Positions 1-8,971 of a stretch of DNA of 64,000 nt are shown here, in pieces. Within the stretch, counting starts at the first letter, position 1, and each line of letters begins with the position of its first letter. The stretch spans positions 1-64,000 of the forward strand of contig JASLNU010000058.1 of the NCBI GenBank assembly GCA_030745835.1, in the 5' to 3' direction. This stretch comes from GCA-2687515 sp002687515. Lineage in GTDB: Bacteria; Pseudomonadota; Alphaproteobacteria; Rhodospirillales; UBA2165. The position numbers were made by a program, and so were the translations under genes. The notes below the pieces were generated by a model. It was not told the DNA's origin and searched no databases. It saw only the letters and a program-made list of their open reading frames with translations.

Positions 1-7
1 TGTCCGG

Positions 8-1291
8 CCCGGAGACATAGGTAACAGAATGTACCTAAGACATGGGTGACACCCTCGTGCCGAACGGGTTGTCGATAGTCTGCAATGTTTTCTGTTCCAA
101 GTCGATATAACCGAGATCGTGGTGCATAAAGCTGACCAGCCAGATACCGTCGTCCATCTCCTTTATTCCGAGCCTTTGTCCGGCCATGACGGTTGATATG
201 TTTATCTTCTTTTTGTGCATGCAAATGCGCCCGCAGGCGGTGACCAGGATGTCCTTGTCATGGAAGGGGTATTCCACTTCGGGCAATCCATTGTAGGGTC
301 GTTTTGAAGATGAGTAGACCTCTTGCGGGCACTTCATATTGAGCGCCTCGTGGGGTCTTTCGGTATTGAATTCACTGATAAAATCATCGAAGCGCGCCTG
401 CTGCTGAAGGCTGTTCATTTGTGCGGGCCTTGTTGTTTCTTTCTTGAGGGTCAAATGCATACGCTCATGACGGCCGTTCTGCTGCGGGTGGCCGGGTTTG
501 ATGCGCTCGATATTGATGCCTAATCGCAGCCACCACACGGACAGCTTTGAGAGATTGTAGAGACCGTTGGGGCTGGCGAAGGGCAGGCCGTTATCGGTGC
601 GCATGGCATCGGGCAGGCCGCGTTCTTCAAACAGGCGCTGGAAGGCCGTGAAGGCGGTTATCTCCTTTGTGGACTCAAGCGCTTCGCACATCAGGAGAAA
701 GCGGGAAACCTGGTCCGTGACCGTCAGGGGGTAACAATATTGCCGGTTGCCAAGCTTGAACTCGCCCTTGAAATCAGCACACCACAGCTGATTGGGCGCC
801 AGGGCTTGCGACAGGGGAGTACCTTCAGCCTTATTGCGCCGTCTTTGGCGTCCCCGTTTGACTAGGCCGTGGCGGTCAAGAACGGCATGCACCGTGCTCT
901 TGGCCGGAATGCGTACATCACCGGCCAGCCGCCTGACCAACAGCTCCCGGATCTTCCTGGCGCCCCAATGGGGCTTCTCCTTCTTGAGGCGCACAATCAT
1001 CTGTTCAATCGGCTCGGGCAGTTGGTTGGCATAACGCACCGGGCGCCGGGAGCGATCGCTGAGCGCCTCAAGGCCGTATTCCTTATAGCGGTTGAAGATT
1101 TTGTAGCCGGTCTTTCGGGATATCCCGAAAGACCGGCACACCACACTCATGCCCTCGCCATCCAGCAAACGGGCAACAAATCGTAGACGCTCTTCCATAA
1201 CCGAACTCTCTTTCCACGGCATCAACACCTCCAGATTAAATGCTGGAAGTGTTACCCATGTGTCCGGTACAAACTGTTACCTATCTCTCAG
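8..1291 (-). mobile_element. IS481-family insertion sequence
   Basis: A single transposase gene lies between imperfect terminal inverted repeats. The left end (about 8-47) and the reverse complement of the right end (about 1255-1291) share GAGA-ATAGGTAACAG, then TGTACC, then ACATGGGT at matching spacing. No target-site duplication can be assigned because the left boundary sits at the window edge. The element looks intact: the transposase frame is open and both ends are present. Confidence 0.85.
35..1222 (-). CDS. IS481-family DDE transposase
   Basis: This protein of about 395 residues cuts and joins the ends of its own insertion sequence. The N-terminal third has helix-turn-helix character (CRSFGISRKTGYKIFNRYKE, about residues 29-48). 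The rve-type integrase core follows, with a visible catalytic triad: D150 in WCADFKGEF, D210 in RTDNGLPF and E253 in NGRHERMH. The ATG at 1222 is preferred to the upstream GTG and TTG codons because GGAGG lies six bases before it. Length and domain order are normal for the family and no frameshift is seen. Family assignment is firm; the exact IS name is unknown. Confidence 0.92.
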   Translation of the reverse strand: MPWKESSVMEERLRFVARLLDGEGMSVVCRSFGISRKTGYKIFNRYKEYGLEALSDRSRRPVRYANQLPEPIEQMIVRLKKEKPHWGARKIRELLVRRLAGDVRIPAKSTVHAVLDRHGLVKRGRQRRRNKAEGTPLSQALAPNQLWCADFKGEFKLGNRQYCYPLTVTDQVSRFLLMCEALESTKEITAFTAFQRLFEERGLPDAMRTDNGLPFASPNGLYNLSKLSVWWLRLGINIERIKPGHPQQNGRHERMHLTLKKETTRPAQMNSLQQQARFDDFISEFNTERPHEALNMKCPQEVYSSSKRPYNGLPEVEYPFHDKDILVTACGRICMHKKKINISTVMAGQRLGIKEMDDGIWLVSFMHHDLGYIDLEQKTLQTIDNPFGTRVSPMS

Positions 1292-1299
1292 GTCGCTCA

Positions 1300-1381
1300 C
1301 TCTTCGAGCTACGCCTGGCAGGCCACTTGCCTGACGGGCGTGGCGAGTTAGAGCGAAGCCTGCCCGGCGTAGCTCGAAGAG
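1300..1381. repeat. 24-bp inverted repeat (hairpin) upstream of the GIY-YIG gene
   Basis: The arm at 1300-1323 (CTCTTCGAGCTACGCCTGGC and four more bases) is matched by its reverse complement at 1358-1381 with one mismatch, around a 34-nt loop. The right arm ends 18 bases before the start codon of the small GIY-YIG gene. A third copy of the arm lies downstream of that gene at 1663-1686. Confidence 0.9.
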
Positions 1382-1399
1382 CGAAGCGGGGCTATACTC

Positions 1400-1642
1400 A
1401 TGAAGTATGTCTACCTCCTCAGAAGCGAATCCCAACCCGACCAAACCTATGTCGGAATGACATCGGACCTGAAGGCCCGTATCGACAAGCACAACAGCGG
1501 TGGCTCACCTCACACGTCCAAGTTTAAGCCGTGGCGACTTGTTACCTACGTTTCTTTTTCCAATGAGGAAAAGGCTCGTGATTTTGAGGTCTATTTAAAA
1601 AGCCACTCTGGCCGCGCCTTCGCCAACAAACGGCTATGGTGA
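1400..1642 (+). CDS. Small GIY-YIG domain endonuclease-like protein
   Basis: An 80-residue protein made of almost nothing but a GIY-YIG (URI-type) nuclease domain. The first motif is degenerate, YVYLLRSE then TYVGMTSDL (residues 3-10 and 16-24). It is followed by the conserved R27 and H31 region (KARIDKHNSGG). A late glutamate lies in the NEEKARDFEVYLK helix. Such stand-alone domains cut DNA in some families, but the role of these short versions is not established. The gene has no good ribosome binding site and is bracketed by copies of a palindromic repeat, which suggests that gene and repeats travel together. Confidence 0.8.
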   Translation: MKYVYLLRSESQPDQTYVGMTSDLKARIDKHNSGGSPHTSKFKPWRLVTYVSFSNEEKARDFEVYLKSHSGRAFANKRLW

Positions 1643-1662
1643 GGCATATATTCGAAAATTCG

Positions 1663-1686
1663 CTCTTCGAGCTACGCCTGGCAGGC
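1663..1686 (+). repeat. Third copy of the GIY-YIG-associated repeat arm
   Basis: This 24-mer is identical to the left arm at 1300-1323 and in the same orientation. It begins 21 bases after the GIY-YIG stop codon. Similarity may continue weakly into the following bases (GCCTGAC in both). The 153 bases from here to the next gene show no other recognisable feature. Confidence 0.9.
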
Positions 1687-1839
1687 CCGTCGCCTGACCG
1701 CACCGCCACGTCACCCGGATTTAATCCGACAATGCCCGATGGAACGAAAATCCCTTCCAGTGGAACTGGGGCCGGGGTATGATCGGAGAGGATTTGAGGG
1801 CTATCGGGCTTAGGATATTGGTCAAACGGGAGAGAGAAC

Positions 1840-2157
1840 ATGATCACGGTTTTGGTTCAATACAAGCTGAGGGACGGCACCACCCGCGAGCAGGCGCGTA
1901 AGTCCTCGGAAGCGGCGGCGCCCCGGTTCCAGGGTCTGGACGGCTTGTACCGCAAGTGTTTCCTCTATCAAGAGAGCGGCACCGGCGGCGGCTTCTACGA
2001 GTGGGAGAGCCGGGAAAAGGCCGCGGCCTTCCATAGCGAGGCCTGGCTGGATCGGATGCAGGAGCAGATGGGCTCGCGGCCCACGGTCACCTATTTCGAA
2101 ACCGCCGTGGTGGTCGATAACACCAAGGGCGACATTCAGATCGAGGCGGCCGAATAG
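1840..2157 (+). CDS. YdhR-like putative monooxygenase (dimeric alpha-beta barrel)
   Basis: A 105-residue cytoplasmic protein resembling the YdhR branch of the antibiotic-biosynthesis-monooxygenase-like fold. Family hallmarks are the opening beta strand with a lysine-containing loop (VQYKLRDGTTREQ), the central FQGLDGLYRKCFLYQ strand and the GGGFYEWESREKAAAFHSEA helix. It ends in VTYFETAVVVDN. Members usually form dimers and are proposed, rarely proven, to act on aromatic substrates. The stop lies 20 bases before the GMC oxidoreductase start, so the two probably form one transcription unit. Function beyond the fold is inferred. Confidence 0.8.
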   Translation: MITVLVQYKLRDGTTREQARKSSEAAAPRFQGLDGLYRKCFLYQESGTGGGFYEWESREKAAAFHSEAWLDRMQEQMGSRPTVTYFETAVVVDNTKGDIQIEAAE

Positions 2158-2177
2158 CCGACCACGGCGATCCAACC

Positions 2178-3791
2178 GTGGCACCCAATGGGGATTCCTA
2201 CGACTTCATCATCGTAGGCGCCGGCTCGGCCGGGTGTGTGCTGGCCAACCGGCTCAGCGCCGACGCCGGCAATCGCGTTCTGGTTCTGGAGGCGGGGGGG
2301 CGCGACCGGGATCCGATGATCCAGGTGCCGATCGGCGTCGGCAAGCTGTGGCAGCGCCAGTCCCACGACTGGAAGTTCGCCAGCCAGCCCGAACCAAATC
2401 TGAACGGCCGCCGTATTCCGATCCCCCGGGGCAAGGTCCTCGGCGGATCGTCCTCGATCAATGCCATGCTCTATGGGCGCGGTTCGGCTCGCAGCTACGA
2501 CCGCTGGCACGATGCCGGGTGCGGCGGCTGGTCCGACGAAGAAATGCGGCCCTACTTCAAGCGCAGCGAGACCTTCGCCGGCGGCGCCGACGACTACCGG
2601 GGCGGCGACGGGCCCTTGATGGTCGGACGGTCGGAGACCTCGGACCCGTTTCGCACGGCGTTCCTCGATGCCGGCCGTGAACTCCAGTTTCCGGTGGTCG
2701 AGGATTACAACGGGTCTGAGCGCGAAGGCTTCGCGGCCTCGCAATTCACGGTCGGCGACGGGCGCCGGTGGAGCGCCTCGGTGGCCTATCTGCGGCCGGC
2801 CTTGGGACGGCCAAATTTGGCGGTCGAAGTCAACGCCCAGAGCGTCGGCCTGGCCTTCGAGGACGGGCAGGCCACCGGTGTCGAGTTTGTTCAGGGCGGC
2901 CGTCGCCGCCTGGTTCGGGCGCGGCGCGAGGTGATTTTGGCGGCGGGTGCCATCAACTCCCCCCGCTTGCTGCTTCTGTCCGGTATCGGGCCCGCCGATC
3001 ATCTGGCCTCACTGGGAATTCCCTGCCTTCGGGATTTATCTGGAGTCGGCGGCAACTTGCAGGAACACCCCGCCGTTACCTTGGTTTTTAGACGTCCGGG
3101 CCGCTCGCGTTTCCTCGAGGGTCTGCGCGCCGACCGGGCCGCCTTGAATTTCCTGCGCGCCTATTTGTTCGGCTCCGGGCCGGCCACCAAACTTCCGGGT
3201 GGTGTCACCGCCCTGCTGCGCAGTGCCCCGGACAAGGACCATGCCAACATCCAGTTCCTGATAAGCGAAGTGCCGCCGGACGGCGATTTGTGGTTCCCCG
3301 TTCTGCGGCCGCCGGCCGAGGATGGCGTCGTCTGCCGGGTTTGCCTGTTGAGCCCCGAAAGCCGCGGCCGCTTGACCCTGGCCTCGGCCGATCCCCTGGA
3401 GCCGCCGCGCCTGGCCTACGGACTGCTCGACGCCGAGGCCGACCGGGCCGCGCTGCGGGCCGGCATCGGGCTGCTGCGCCGGACCTTCGCCGGCAAGGCC
3501 CTCACGGCTCTGGGTCTTCGGGAATTTGTGCCCGGACCGGAGGTGGCCAGCGGCGAGGCCCTTGATGGATTCGTGCGGCAAACGGCGACCACCGTCCACC
3601 ATTCGTCCGGCACTTGCCGCATGGGCACCGGCGCCGACGCGGTGGTTGACCCGCAACTGCGCGTCATCGGCTTAAAGGGGCTGCGGGTGGTGGATGCCTC
3701 GATCATGCCCGAAGTGGTCGCCGGCCCGCTCAATGCGCCGGTCATCGCCATCGCCGAGAAAGCCGCCGACATGATCCTCGGTCGCGGCTGA
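2178..3791 (+). CDS. GMC-family FAD-dependent oxidoreductase (choline dehydrogenase-like)
   Basis: A 537-residue flavoprotein expected to oxidise an alcohol to an aldehyde. The N-terminal dinucleotide fold reads IVGAGSAGCVLANRL (about residues 12-26). The second FAD signature is GGSSSINAMLYGRG (about 90-103). The GMC C-terminal domain carries the catalytic histidine region TVHHSSGTCRMG (about 472-483) and the closing NAPVIAIAEKAADMI. The start is a GTG at 2178, chosen because it gives the usual short lead before the first beta strand. The substrate cannot be read from sequence. Close coupling to the YdhR-like gene suggests a shared oxidative pathway. Confidence 0.92.
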   Translation: MAPNGDSYDFIIVGAGSAGCVLANRLSADAGNRVLVLEAGGRDRDPMIQVPIGVGKLWQRQSHDWKFASQPEPNLNGRRIPIPRGKVLGGSSSINAMLYGRGSARSYDRWHDAGCGGWSDEEMRPYFKRSETFAGGADDYRGGDGPLMVGRSETSDPFRTAFLDAGRELQFPVVEDYNGSEREGFAASQFTVGDGRRWSASVAYLRPALGRPNLAVEVNAQSVGLAFEDGQATGVEFVQGGRRRLVRARREVILAAGAINSPRLLLLSGIGPADHLASLGIPCLRDLSGVGGNLQEHPAVTLVFRRPGRSRFLEGLRADRAALNFLRAYLFGSGPATKLPGGVTALLRSAPDKDHANIQFLISEVPPDGDLWFPVLRPPAEDGVVCRVCLLSPESRGRLTLASADPLEPPRLAYGLLDAEADRAALRAGIGLLRRTFAGKALTALGLREFVPGPEVASGEALDGFVRQTATTVHHSSGTCRMGTGADAVVDPQLRVIGLKGLRVVDASIMPEVVAGPLNAPVIAIAEKAADMILGRG

Positions 3792-3916
3792 GAAACCCTT
3801 ATCGCGGTTGCATTCCGGCGCCTTGGGCCGGTACGGACAATGCGCTAAGCTCCCTTGCTCCATGGATCGCCCCGAGGATTCCGCCGATGCCCGCCGATAC
3901 TTTCCGGGAGCTGAAA

Positions 3917-5227
3917 ATGCAAAAGTCCGATTTCTGCCGTATTTTAATCACCTTGGCGCTTGCCGCCGCCATACTGAGCGCCTGCCAATCCGGTGGGCAC
4001 GGCCCCGGCGTGCCGCCGGTGATCCGCCAGAATGACGGCGATGGCGATGGCAGGCTGAACCAAAGCGAATTTCCCGGCCCGCCGCAAGCCTTCCAGCGCC
4101 TCGACACCAACGGCGACGGTTATCTGAGCGCCGGCGAGTTCCACGCCGCGCGCGATGCCCGCGACGCCAGTCGTCCGCCGCCACCGGCGGCGAAAGCGCG
4201 CGGCGGGCCATTGCGCTATACGGACGTCCATATGCACCTGCATCCCCTCGGCCTCGATGTCACCATGGGCGGCGCGGCGCGCCCCCATGGTCCGATCGAC
4301 ATCTACGACAATCTGAGCAAGGCCGCCGATATCCTGATCGCCCGCATGGACCGCCGGCGGATTAAAACGGCGCTGATCGTCGTCGTGCCGTCGTTCCGAG
4401 GCGAACCGGAGCGCAGCTATCAGCAAATGCACGATATCGTGGCCGATCATCGCGGCCGCTTGGCCCTGATGGCCGGCGGCGCCATCCTCGGCCGGATGAT
4501 GCGGGCCACGAAGCCCGGGGCGGTGACCGGCGCCGTAAAGCGTGAATTTCAAAAAGCGGCGCGGGAACTGCTGGCCGCCGGCGCCGCCGGTTTCGGCGAA
4601 ATGATGGCCTATCATTTGTGCATGAACCCCAAGCATTCCTTCCAGCAGGTGGTGCCCGACCATCCCCTCTATCTGAGCCTCGCCGACATCGCCGCCGAAA
4701 ACGACGTGCCTATCGATATCCATATGGAGGCCATCGAACGGGCGGCACCGGTATCGCCCCGCCTGGCCCGGGTCTGCAAGCAAAACCCTGACCGCCTGGC
4801 GCCCAATATCGCGGCCTTCGAGCGCCTGCTGCGGCACAACGCCAAGGCGCGTATCGTCTGGCAGCATATCGGCTGGGACAATACCGGCCAGATGACGCCG
4901 GAGTTATTGGGCCGGCTGCTGGCCGCCCATGCCAACCTTTATCTGGCGCTGCGGGTTCCGGCGCGGGTTGCCGGCATCGATGGCCGGCCGATCCCCAACC
5001 GGCTGGTCGATGCGGAGTATAAGCTGAAAGCCGACTGGCTGCGCCTGTTCCAGGCGTTTCCCGACCGCTTCGTCATCGGCTCCGACGAATTCGTCGGGCC
5101 GAGCGGCGAAAAACCGCGCATCGCCGCCTCCTTCGATACCAGCTGGGCGCTCTTGGACCAATTGCCGGAGGCGCTCGCCGAAAAAATCGGCGGCGAAAAC
5201 GCGCGCCGCATCTACCGGCTGGATTAG
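3917..5227 (+). CDS. EF-hand / amidohydrolase-2 fusion lipoprotein
   Basis: A predicted lipoprotein of 436 residues. The signal peptide (MQKSDFCRILITLALAAAIL) ends in a lipobox, LSAC. Two EF-hand calcium loops follow, DGDGDGRLNQSE and DTNGDGYLSAGE (about residues 35-70). A TIM-barrel amidohydrolase domain then begins at TDVHMHLHP and continues through PIDIHMEA, VWQHIGWDN and VIGSDEF, giving the metal-ligand histidines and the late aspartate. The ATG at 3917 is preferred over 3887 because it follows GGGAG and restores a normal signal peptide. Its stop is 10 bases from the convergent peptidase gene. The substrate is unknown. Confidence 0.85.
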   Translation: MQKSDFCRILITLALAAAILSACQSGGHGPGVPPVIRQNDGDGDGRLNQSEFPGPPQAFQRLDTNGDGYLSAGEFHAARDARDASRPPPPAAKARGGPLRYTDVHMHLHPLGLDVTMGGAARPHGPIDIYDNLSKAADILIARMDRRRIKTALIVVVPSFRGEPERSYQQMHDIVADHRGRLALMAGGAILGRMMRATKPGAVTGAVKREFQKAARELLAAGAAGFGEMMAYHLCMNPKHSFQQVVPDHPLYLSLADIAAENDVPIDIHMEAIERAAPVSPRLARVCKQNPDRLAPNIAAFERLLRHNAKARIVWQHIGWDNTGQMTPELLGRLLAAHANLYLALRVPARVAGIDGRPIPNRLVDAEYKLKADWLRLFQAFPDRFVIGSDEFVGPSGEKPRIAASFDTSWALLDQLPEALAEKIGGENARRIYRLD

Positions 5228-5237
5228 GCGGTCAGCC

Positions 5238-7394
5238 TCACGCCGCCATCCCGAACACCTTCAGCAAGAAGGCATGGACGATGGCCACCTCTTTCAGATT
5301 ATCGAAGCGGCCGGAGGCGCCGCCGTGGCCGGCCTCCATGTTGGTGCGCAGCAGGAGCGGGTTTGCATCGGTCTTCAAGGCGCGCAGTTTGGCCACCCAT
5401 TTGGCCGCTTCCCAATAGGTGACGCGCGGGTCGGTCAGGCCGGCGGTGGCCAGGATCGGCGGGTAGTCCTGGCGCGCCACGTTGTCGTAGGGCGAATAGG
5501 AGGCGATGGTCTGATAGGCTTCCTGGTCCTCGATCGGGTTGCCCCATTCCGGCCATTCCGGCGGCGTCAGCGGCAAATCCCCGTCGCACATGGTGTTGAG
5601 GACATCGACGAAGGGCACCTCGCCGACCACCGCGCCCCAGAGGTCCGGGGCCATGTTGGCGGCGGCGCCGACCAGCATGCCGCCGGCGCTGCCGCCGTGG
5701 ATGGCGATGCGCCCCGGAACCGCCATGCCCGCATCGATCAGATGCTCGGCGGCGGCGATGAAGTCTTTGAAAGTATTGGGTTTTTTGTCCAGCTTGCCGT
5801 CCAGGTACCAGCCGTAGCCGCGCTCGGTTCCGCCCCTGATATGGGCGATGGCGTAGATGAAGCCCCGATCCACCAGGGACAGCCGGTTGCTTGAAAATGA
5901 CGCCGGCATCGACATCCCGTAGGAGCCATAGCCGTAGAGCAGCAGCGGCGCCGATCCATCGAGCTTTGTGTCGGCGCGGTGCAGGAGCGAGATCGGCACC
6001 GGCTCGCCGTCTGGCGCCGCGGCGAACAGGCGGCGGGTGACGTAATCGGCCGGCTGGTGGCCGCTCGGCACCTCCTGCTCCTTGCGCAAAGTCCGCGTGC
6101 GCGTGGTCATACCGTAATCGAAGGTGCGACGGGGCGTGGTCATCGAGGAATAGGTGAAGCGCAGATTGGTGGTCTCGAACGCATAGCCGGGCACCAGGCC
6201 GAGCTCATAGGCTTCTTCATCGAATTCGATGGCATGCTCGCCGCCGGTTTTGAGGTCGCGGACGGTAATGCGCGGCAAGCCGTCGATCCGCTCCAGGCGC
6301 ACCAGATGGCCGGAAAATTCGAGCATGGTGCGGATCAGGCAGCCCGGCTCGTGGCTGATGACATCCCGCCAGTTGGCGCGGCCCGGCGCCGCCAGCGGCG
6401 CCTGCATGATTTTGAAATCGACGGCGCCGTCGGCGTTGGTCAGGATATAGAGGCGTTCGCCGCCATGTTTTCCCGGGGGCATTTTCACATGAGCAATGGA
6501 ATATTCGACGCCCGGATTGCGCGCCTCAATCAGCATCGGCCGGGGATCGAGCGCGTCGGCATCGATCAGGTGAATTTCTGTGGTCGTGTGGTCGTGCGCC
6601 GTGATCTCGATGAAGCGGCCGCTTTGGCTCTTGCCGATAGCGACGAAAAAACCGGGGTCCTTTTCCTCGTAGACCAGCTGGGCAACGGCGGGATCGTCTC
6701 CGAGAACATGCCGCTTGACGCACCAGGGGCGGAGCTTGTCGTCCAGTTCCGTATAGTAGAGGGTCCTGGCGTCGTTGCCCCAGGCGAAATCGCCGCGCGC
6801 GCCCTCGATCGCCATCCCTTCAATCACATCACCCATATCGCCATCACCGCCGATTTCGCGCACCCGGATGGCGTAGCGTTCCGACCCGTTCAAGTCGGCG
6901 GCGAAGGCGAACCGGGCATGATCGGGGCTGTGTTCGGCGCCGGCAATCTTGAAATAGGCCTGGCCCTCGGCTTCGGTATCACCGTCGAGCAGGATTTCCT
7001 CACGGATTTCCTCATGGATTTCCTGGGGCCCGCCGCCGAGCGCCCGCCGGCAATAGCGCGGATGCTGGCCGCCGGTCACGTAATCCACATAATATTCGAA
7101 ATCGCCGTCGGCGTCCGGCACCGTACTGTCGTCTTCCTTGATGCGGCCGCGCATTTCGGCGAACAAGACCGCCTGCAAGGCGCCGGTATCGGCCAGCCAG
7201 TCCTTGGTATGGGCGTTCTCGGCTTCCAAATAGGCGCGGATTTCAGGCGCCAGCACCGCCGGCGCCTTCATCACCTGTTGCCAATTGGCATCCTTGAGCC
7301 AGGCGTAATAATCGCTGCGCCTGATCCCGTGGCGGGTCAGCCGGCGCCGGCGGCGGGTTGCTTTTGGCGGCGGTTTGCTCAGGCGTTGCGGCAT
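5238..7394 (-). CDS. ptrB: Oligopeptidase B-like S9 family serine peptidase
   Basis: A 718-residue prolyl-oligopeptidase-family enzyme that cleaves short peptides, typically after basic residues. The N-terminal half is the beta-propeller gate. The C-terminal alpha/beta-hydrolase domain shows the nucleophile elbow GGSAGGMLVG, the acid in GLTDPRVTYWE and the histidine in EAGHGGASGR. The pre-catalytic RGGTERGYGWY stretch is typical of the family. The ATG at 7394 (MPQRLSKPPP) is chosen over 7451 because the extra 19 residues do not fit the family start. No signal peptide is visible, so it is probably cytoplasmic. It is divergent from the purine permease. Confidence 0.9.
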   Translation of the reverse strand: MPQRLSKPPPKATRRRRRLTRHGIRRSDYYAWLKDANWQQVMKAPAVLAPEIRAYLEAENAHTKDWLADTGALQAVLFAEMRGRIKEDDSTVPDADGDFEYYVDYVTGGQHPRYCRRALGGGPQEIHEEIREEILLDGDTEAEGQAYFKIAGAEHSPDHARFAFAADLNGSERYAIRVREIGGDGDMGDVIEGMAIEGARGDFAWGNDARTLYYTELDDKLRPWCVKRHVLGDDPAVAQLVYEEKDPGFFVAIGKSQSGRFIEITAHDHTTTEIHLIDADALDPRPMLIEARNPGVEYSIAHVKMPPGKHGGERLYILTNADGAVDFKIMQAPLAAPGRANWRDVISHEPGCLIRTMLEFSGHLVRLERIDGLPRITVRDLKTGGEHAIEFDEEAYELGLVPGYAFETTNLRFTYSSMTTPRRTFDYGMTTRTRTLRKEQEVPSGHQPADYVTRRLFAAAPDGEPVPISLLHRADTKLDGSAPLLLYGYGSYGMSMPASFSSNRLSLVDRGFIYAIAHIRGGTERGYGWYLDGKLDKKPNTFKDFIAAAEHLIDAGMAVPGRIAIHGGSAGGMLVGAAANMAPDLWGAVVGEVPFVDVLNTMCDGDLPLTPPEWPEWGNPIEDQEAYQTIASYSPYDNVARQDYPPILATAGLTDPRVTYWEAAKWVAKLRALKTDANPLLLRTNMEAGHGGASGRFDNLKEVAIVHAFLLKVFGMAA

Positions 7395-7552
7395 GCGATG
7401 GCCCTGGTCCGGGTATTTTGGATTGCCAAGGCTAGAATAAATTCCGCTCAAATCAAACCATTCCGGCGCGGATCAAATTTGCCTCGGTAGGCGTCCCGGG
7501 AATGCTAAAACCCAACTGGCATCGATTCCTGACTTTATCAGACGGCCCAATC

Positions 7553-7629
7553 CCCTGTTTACGCGCGTGCCGGAATCGGGTTAAGGATTCCCAGGGGACG
7601 GAGCCGTAAGCGGCCGTCCCGAAACAGGG
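7553..7629 (+). promoter_or_regulatory. Candidate structured leader (three-way junction) of the purine permease
   Basis: Three helices close on one another. P1 pairs CCCTGTTT (7553-7560) with AAACAGGG (7622-7629). P2 pairs GGAATC (7572-7577) with GATTCC (7586-7591). P3 pairs GGGACGG (7595-7601) with CCGTCCC (7614-7620), extendable by CCG/CGG. The 8-nt P2 loop has GGTT that could pair with AGCC in the P3 loop, recalling the kissing loops of purine riboswitches. The canonical purine-riboswitch core bases are not present. The structure ends 23 bases before the permease start. Confidence 0.5.
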
Positions 7630-7652
7630 CAATTCACAATCGGGGGCTGATC

Positions 7653-8951
7653 ATGGAAGCCATAGCGCGTTATTTCGAAATTGAAGCCAAGGGTTCGAGC
7701 ATTCGGACCGAGATTCTTGCCGGCCTGGCCACATTTTTGACGATGGCCTACATCATCGTCGTCAACCCGGCGATCCTGTCGAAGGCGGGCATGGATTTCG
7801 GCGCCGTCTTCGTCGCCACCATCCTGGCCGCCGCCATCGGCACCTTGATCATGGGGCTCTGGGCGAAATGGCCGGTGGCGATGGCGCCGGGCATGGGCCT
7901 CAACGCCTTTTTCGCCTTCGGCGTGGTGCTCGGCATGAAACAGACCTGGGAAGTAGCGCTGGGCGCGGTGTTCCTGGCCGGCATTCTTTTCTTCCTCTTA
8001 AGCCTGACCGGCCTCCGCCAATGGATCATCAATTCGATACCGCGCTCGCTCAAATACGGCATCGGCGCCGGCATCGGATTTTTCCTGGCCATCATCGGGC
8101 TCAAAAACGCCGGCGTGGTGATCGACAATCCGGCCACCCTGGTCGGCCTTGGTGATCTCTCCAGCATGCCGGTTTTGCTCGCCGGCCTCGGCTTTGTCGG
8201 CATGGTCGCGCTCGACCGGTTGAAGGTGCCGGGCGCCATCGTCATCTCGATCCTGGTGGTCAGCATCATCGCCTGGATCTTCGGGGTTTCGGATTTCGCC
8301 GGCATCGTCGGGCCGATGCCGTCGATGGCGCCGACCTTCCTGCAACTGGATATCGGCGGCGCCTTCTCACTGGCGCTGATCGGCGTCGTCTTTGCCTTCC
8401 TGTTTGTCGATTTTTTCGATACCGCCGGCACCCTGACCAGCGTCGCCAATGTCGCCGGCAAGGTCGACGCGGACGGCAATATCGAAGGCATCGGGCGCGC
8501 CGTGATCTCTGATTCGGTGGCCACCGTCGCCGGCGCTGCCCTCGGCACTTCGAACACCACCAGCTATATCGAAAGCGGCGCCGGCATCAAGGAAGGCGGG
8601 CGCACCGGGCTGACCGCGGTGACCACGGCGGTGCTGTTTCTCCTTTGCCTCGGCTTCGCGCCGCTGGCGCAAAGCATCCCGGGCTTCGCCGCCGCCCCGG
8701 CGCTGGTTTTCGTCGCCGCCTATTTCGCGCGCAACCTCAAGGATATGGACTGGGAGGATGTCTCCGAATACGCTCCCGCCATCCTGGCCGCCATATTGAT
8801 GCCGCTGACCTTTTCGATCGCCAACGGCATCGCCATCGGCTTCATCTCCTACGCGGTGATCAAGTTGTTGAGCGGCCGCTTCGGCGAGGTTAACCCGGCG
8901 ATTCTGCTGGTCGCCGTTCTCGGCGTGCTGCACTACGCCTTCGGCACCTAA
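7653..8951 (+). CDS. NCS2-family purine permease (AzgA-like)
   Basis: A 432-residue inner-membrane transporter with about 12 or more hydrophobic segments, probably importing hypoxanthine, guanine or adenine with protons. Typical family stretches are the start ATFLTMAYIIVVNPAIL, MAPGMGLNAFFAFGVV (about residues 75-90), FLFVDFFDTAGTLTSVA (about 249-265) and GTSNTTSYIESGAG. Length matches the AzgA subgroup rather than UraA. GGGGG lies six bases before the ATG at 7653. A purine-salvage phosphoribosyltransferase lies next to it in convergent orientation, so imported bases could be trapped as nucleotides. Confidence 0.9.
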   Translation: MEAIARYFEIEAKGSSIRTEILAGLATFLTMAYIIVVNPAILSKAGMDFGAVFVATILAAAIGTLIMGLWAKWPVAMAPGMGLNAFFAFGVVLGMKQTWEVALGAVFLAGILFFLLSLTGLRQWIINSIPRSLKYGIGAGIGFFLAIIGLKNAGVVIDNPATLVGLGDLSSMPVLLAGLGFVGMVALDRLKVPGAIVISILVVSIIAWIFGVSDFAGIVGPMPSMAPTFLQLDIGGAFSLALIGVVFAFLFVDFFDTAGTLTSVANVAGKVDADGNIEGIGRAVISDSVATVAGAALGTSNTTSYIESGAGIKEGGRTGLTAVTTAVLFLLCLGFAPLAQSIPGFAAAPALVFVAAYFARNLKDMDWEDVSEYAPAILAAILMPLTFSIANGIAIGFISYAVIKLLSGRFGEVNPAILLVAVLGVLHYAFGT

Positions 8952-8971
8952 AAACCAGCATTAATATATTA

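Noticed and set aside
7553..7629. Classical purine riboswitch
   Set aside because: The conserved junction bases and loop sequences of that family are missing; only the overall layout is similar.
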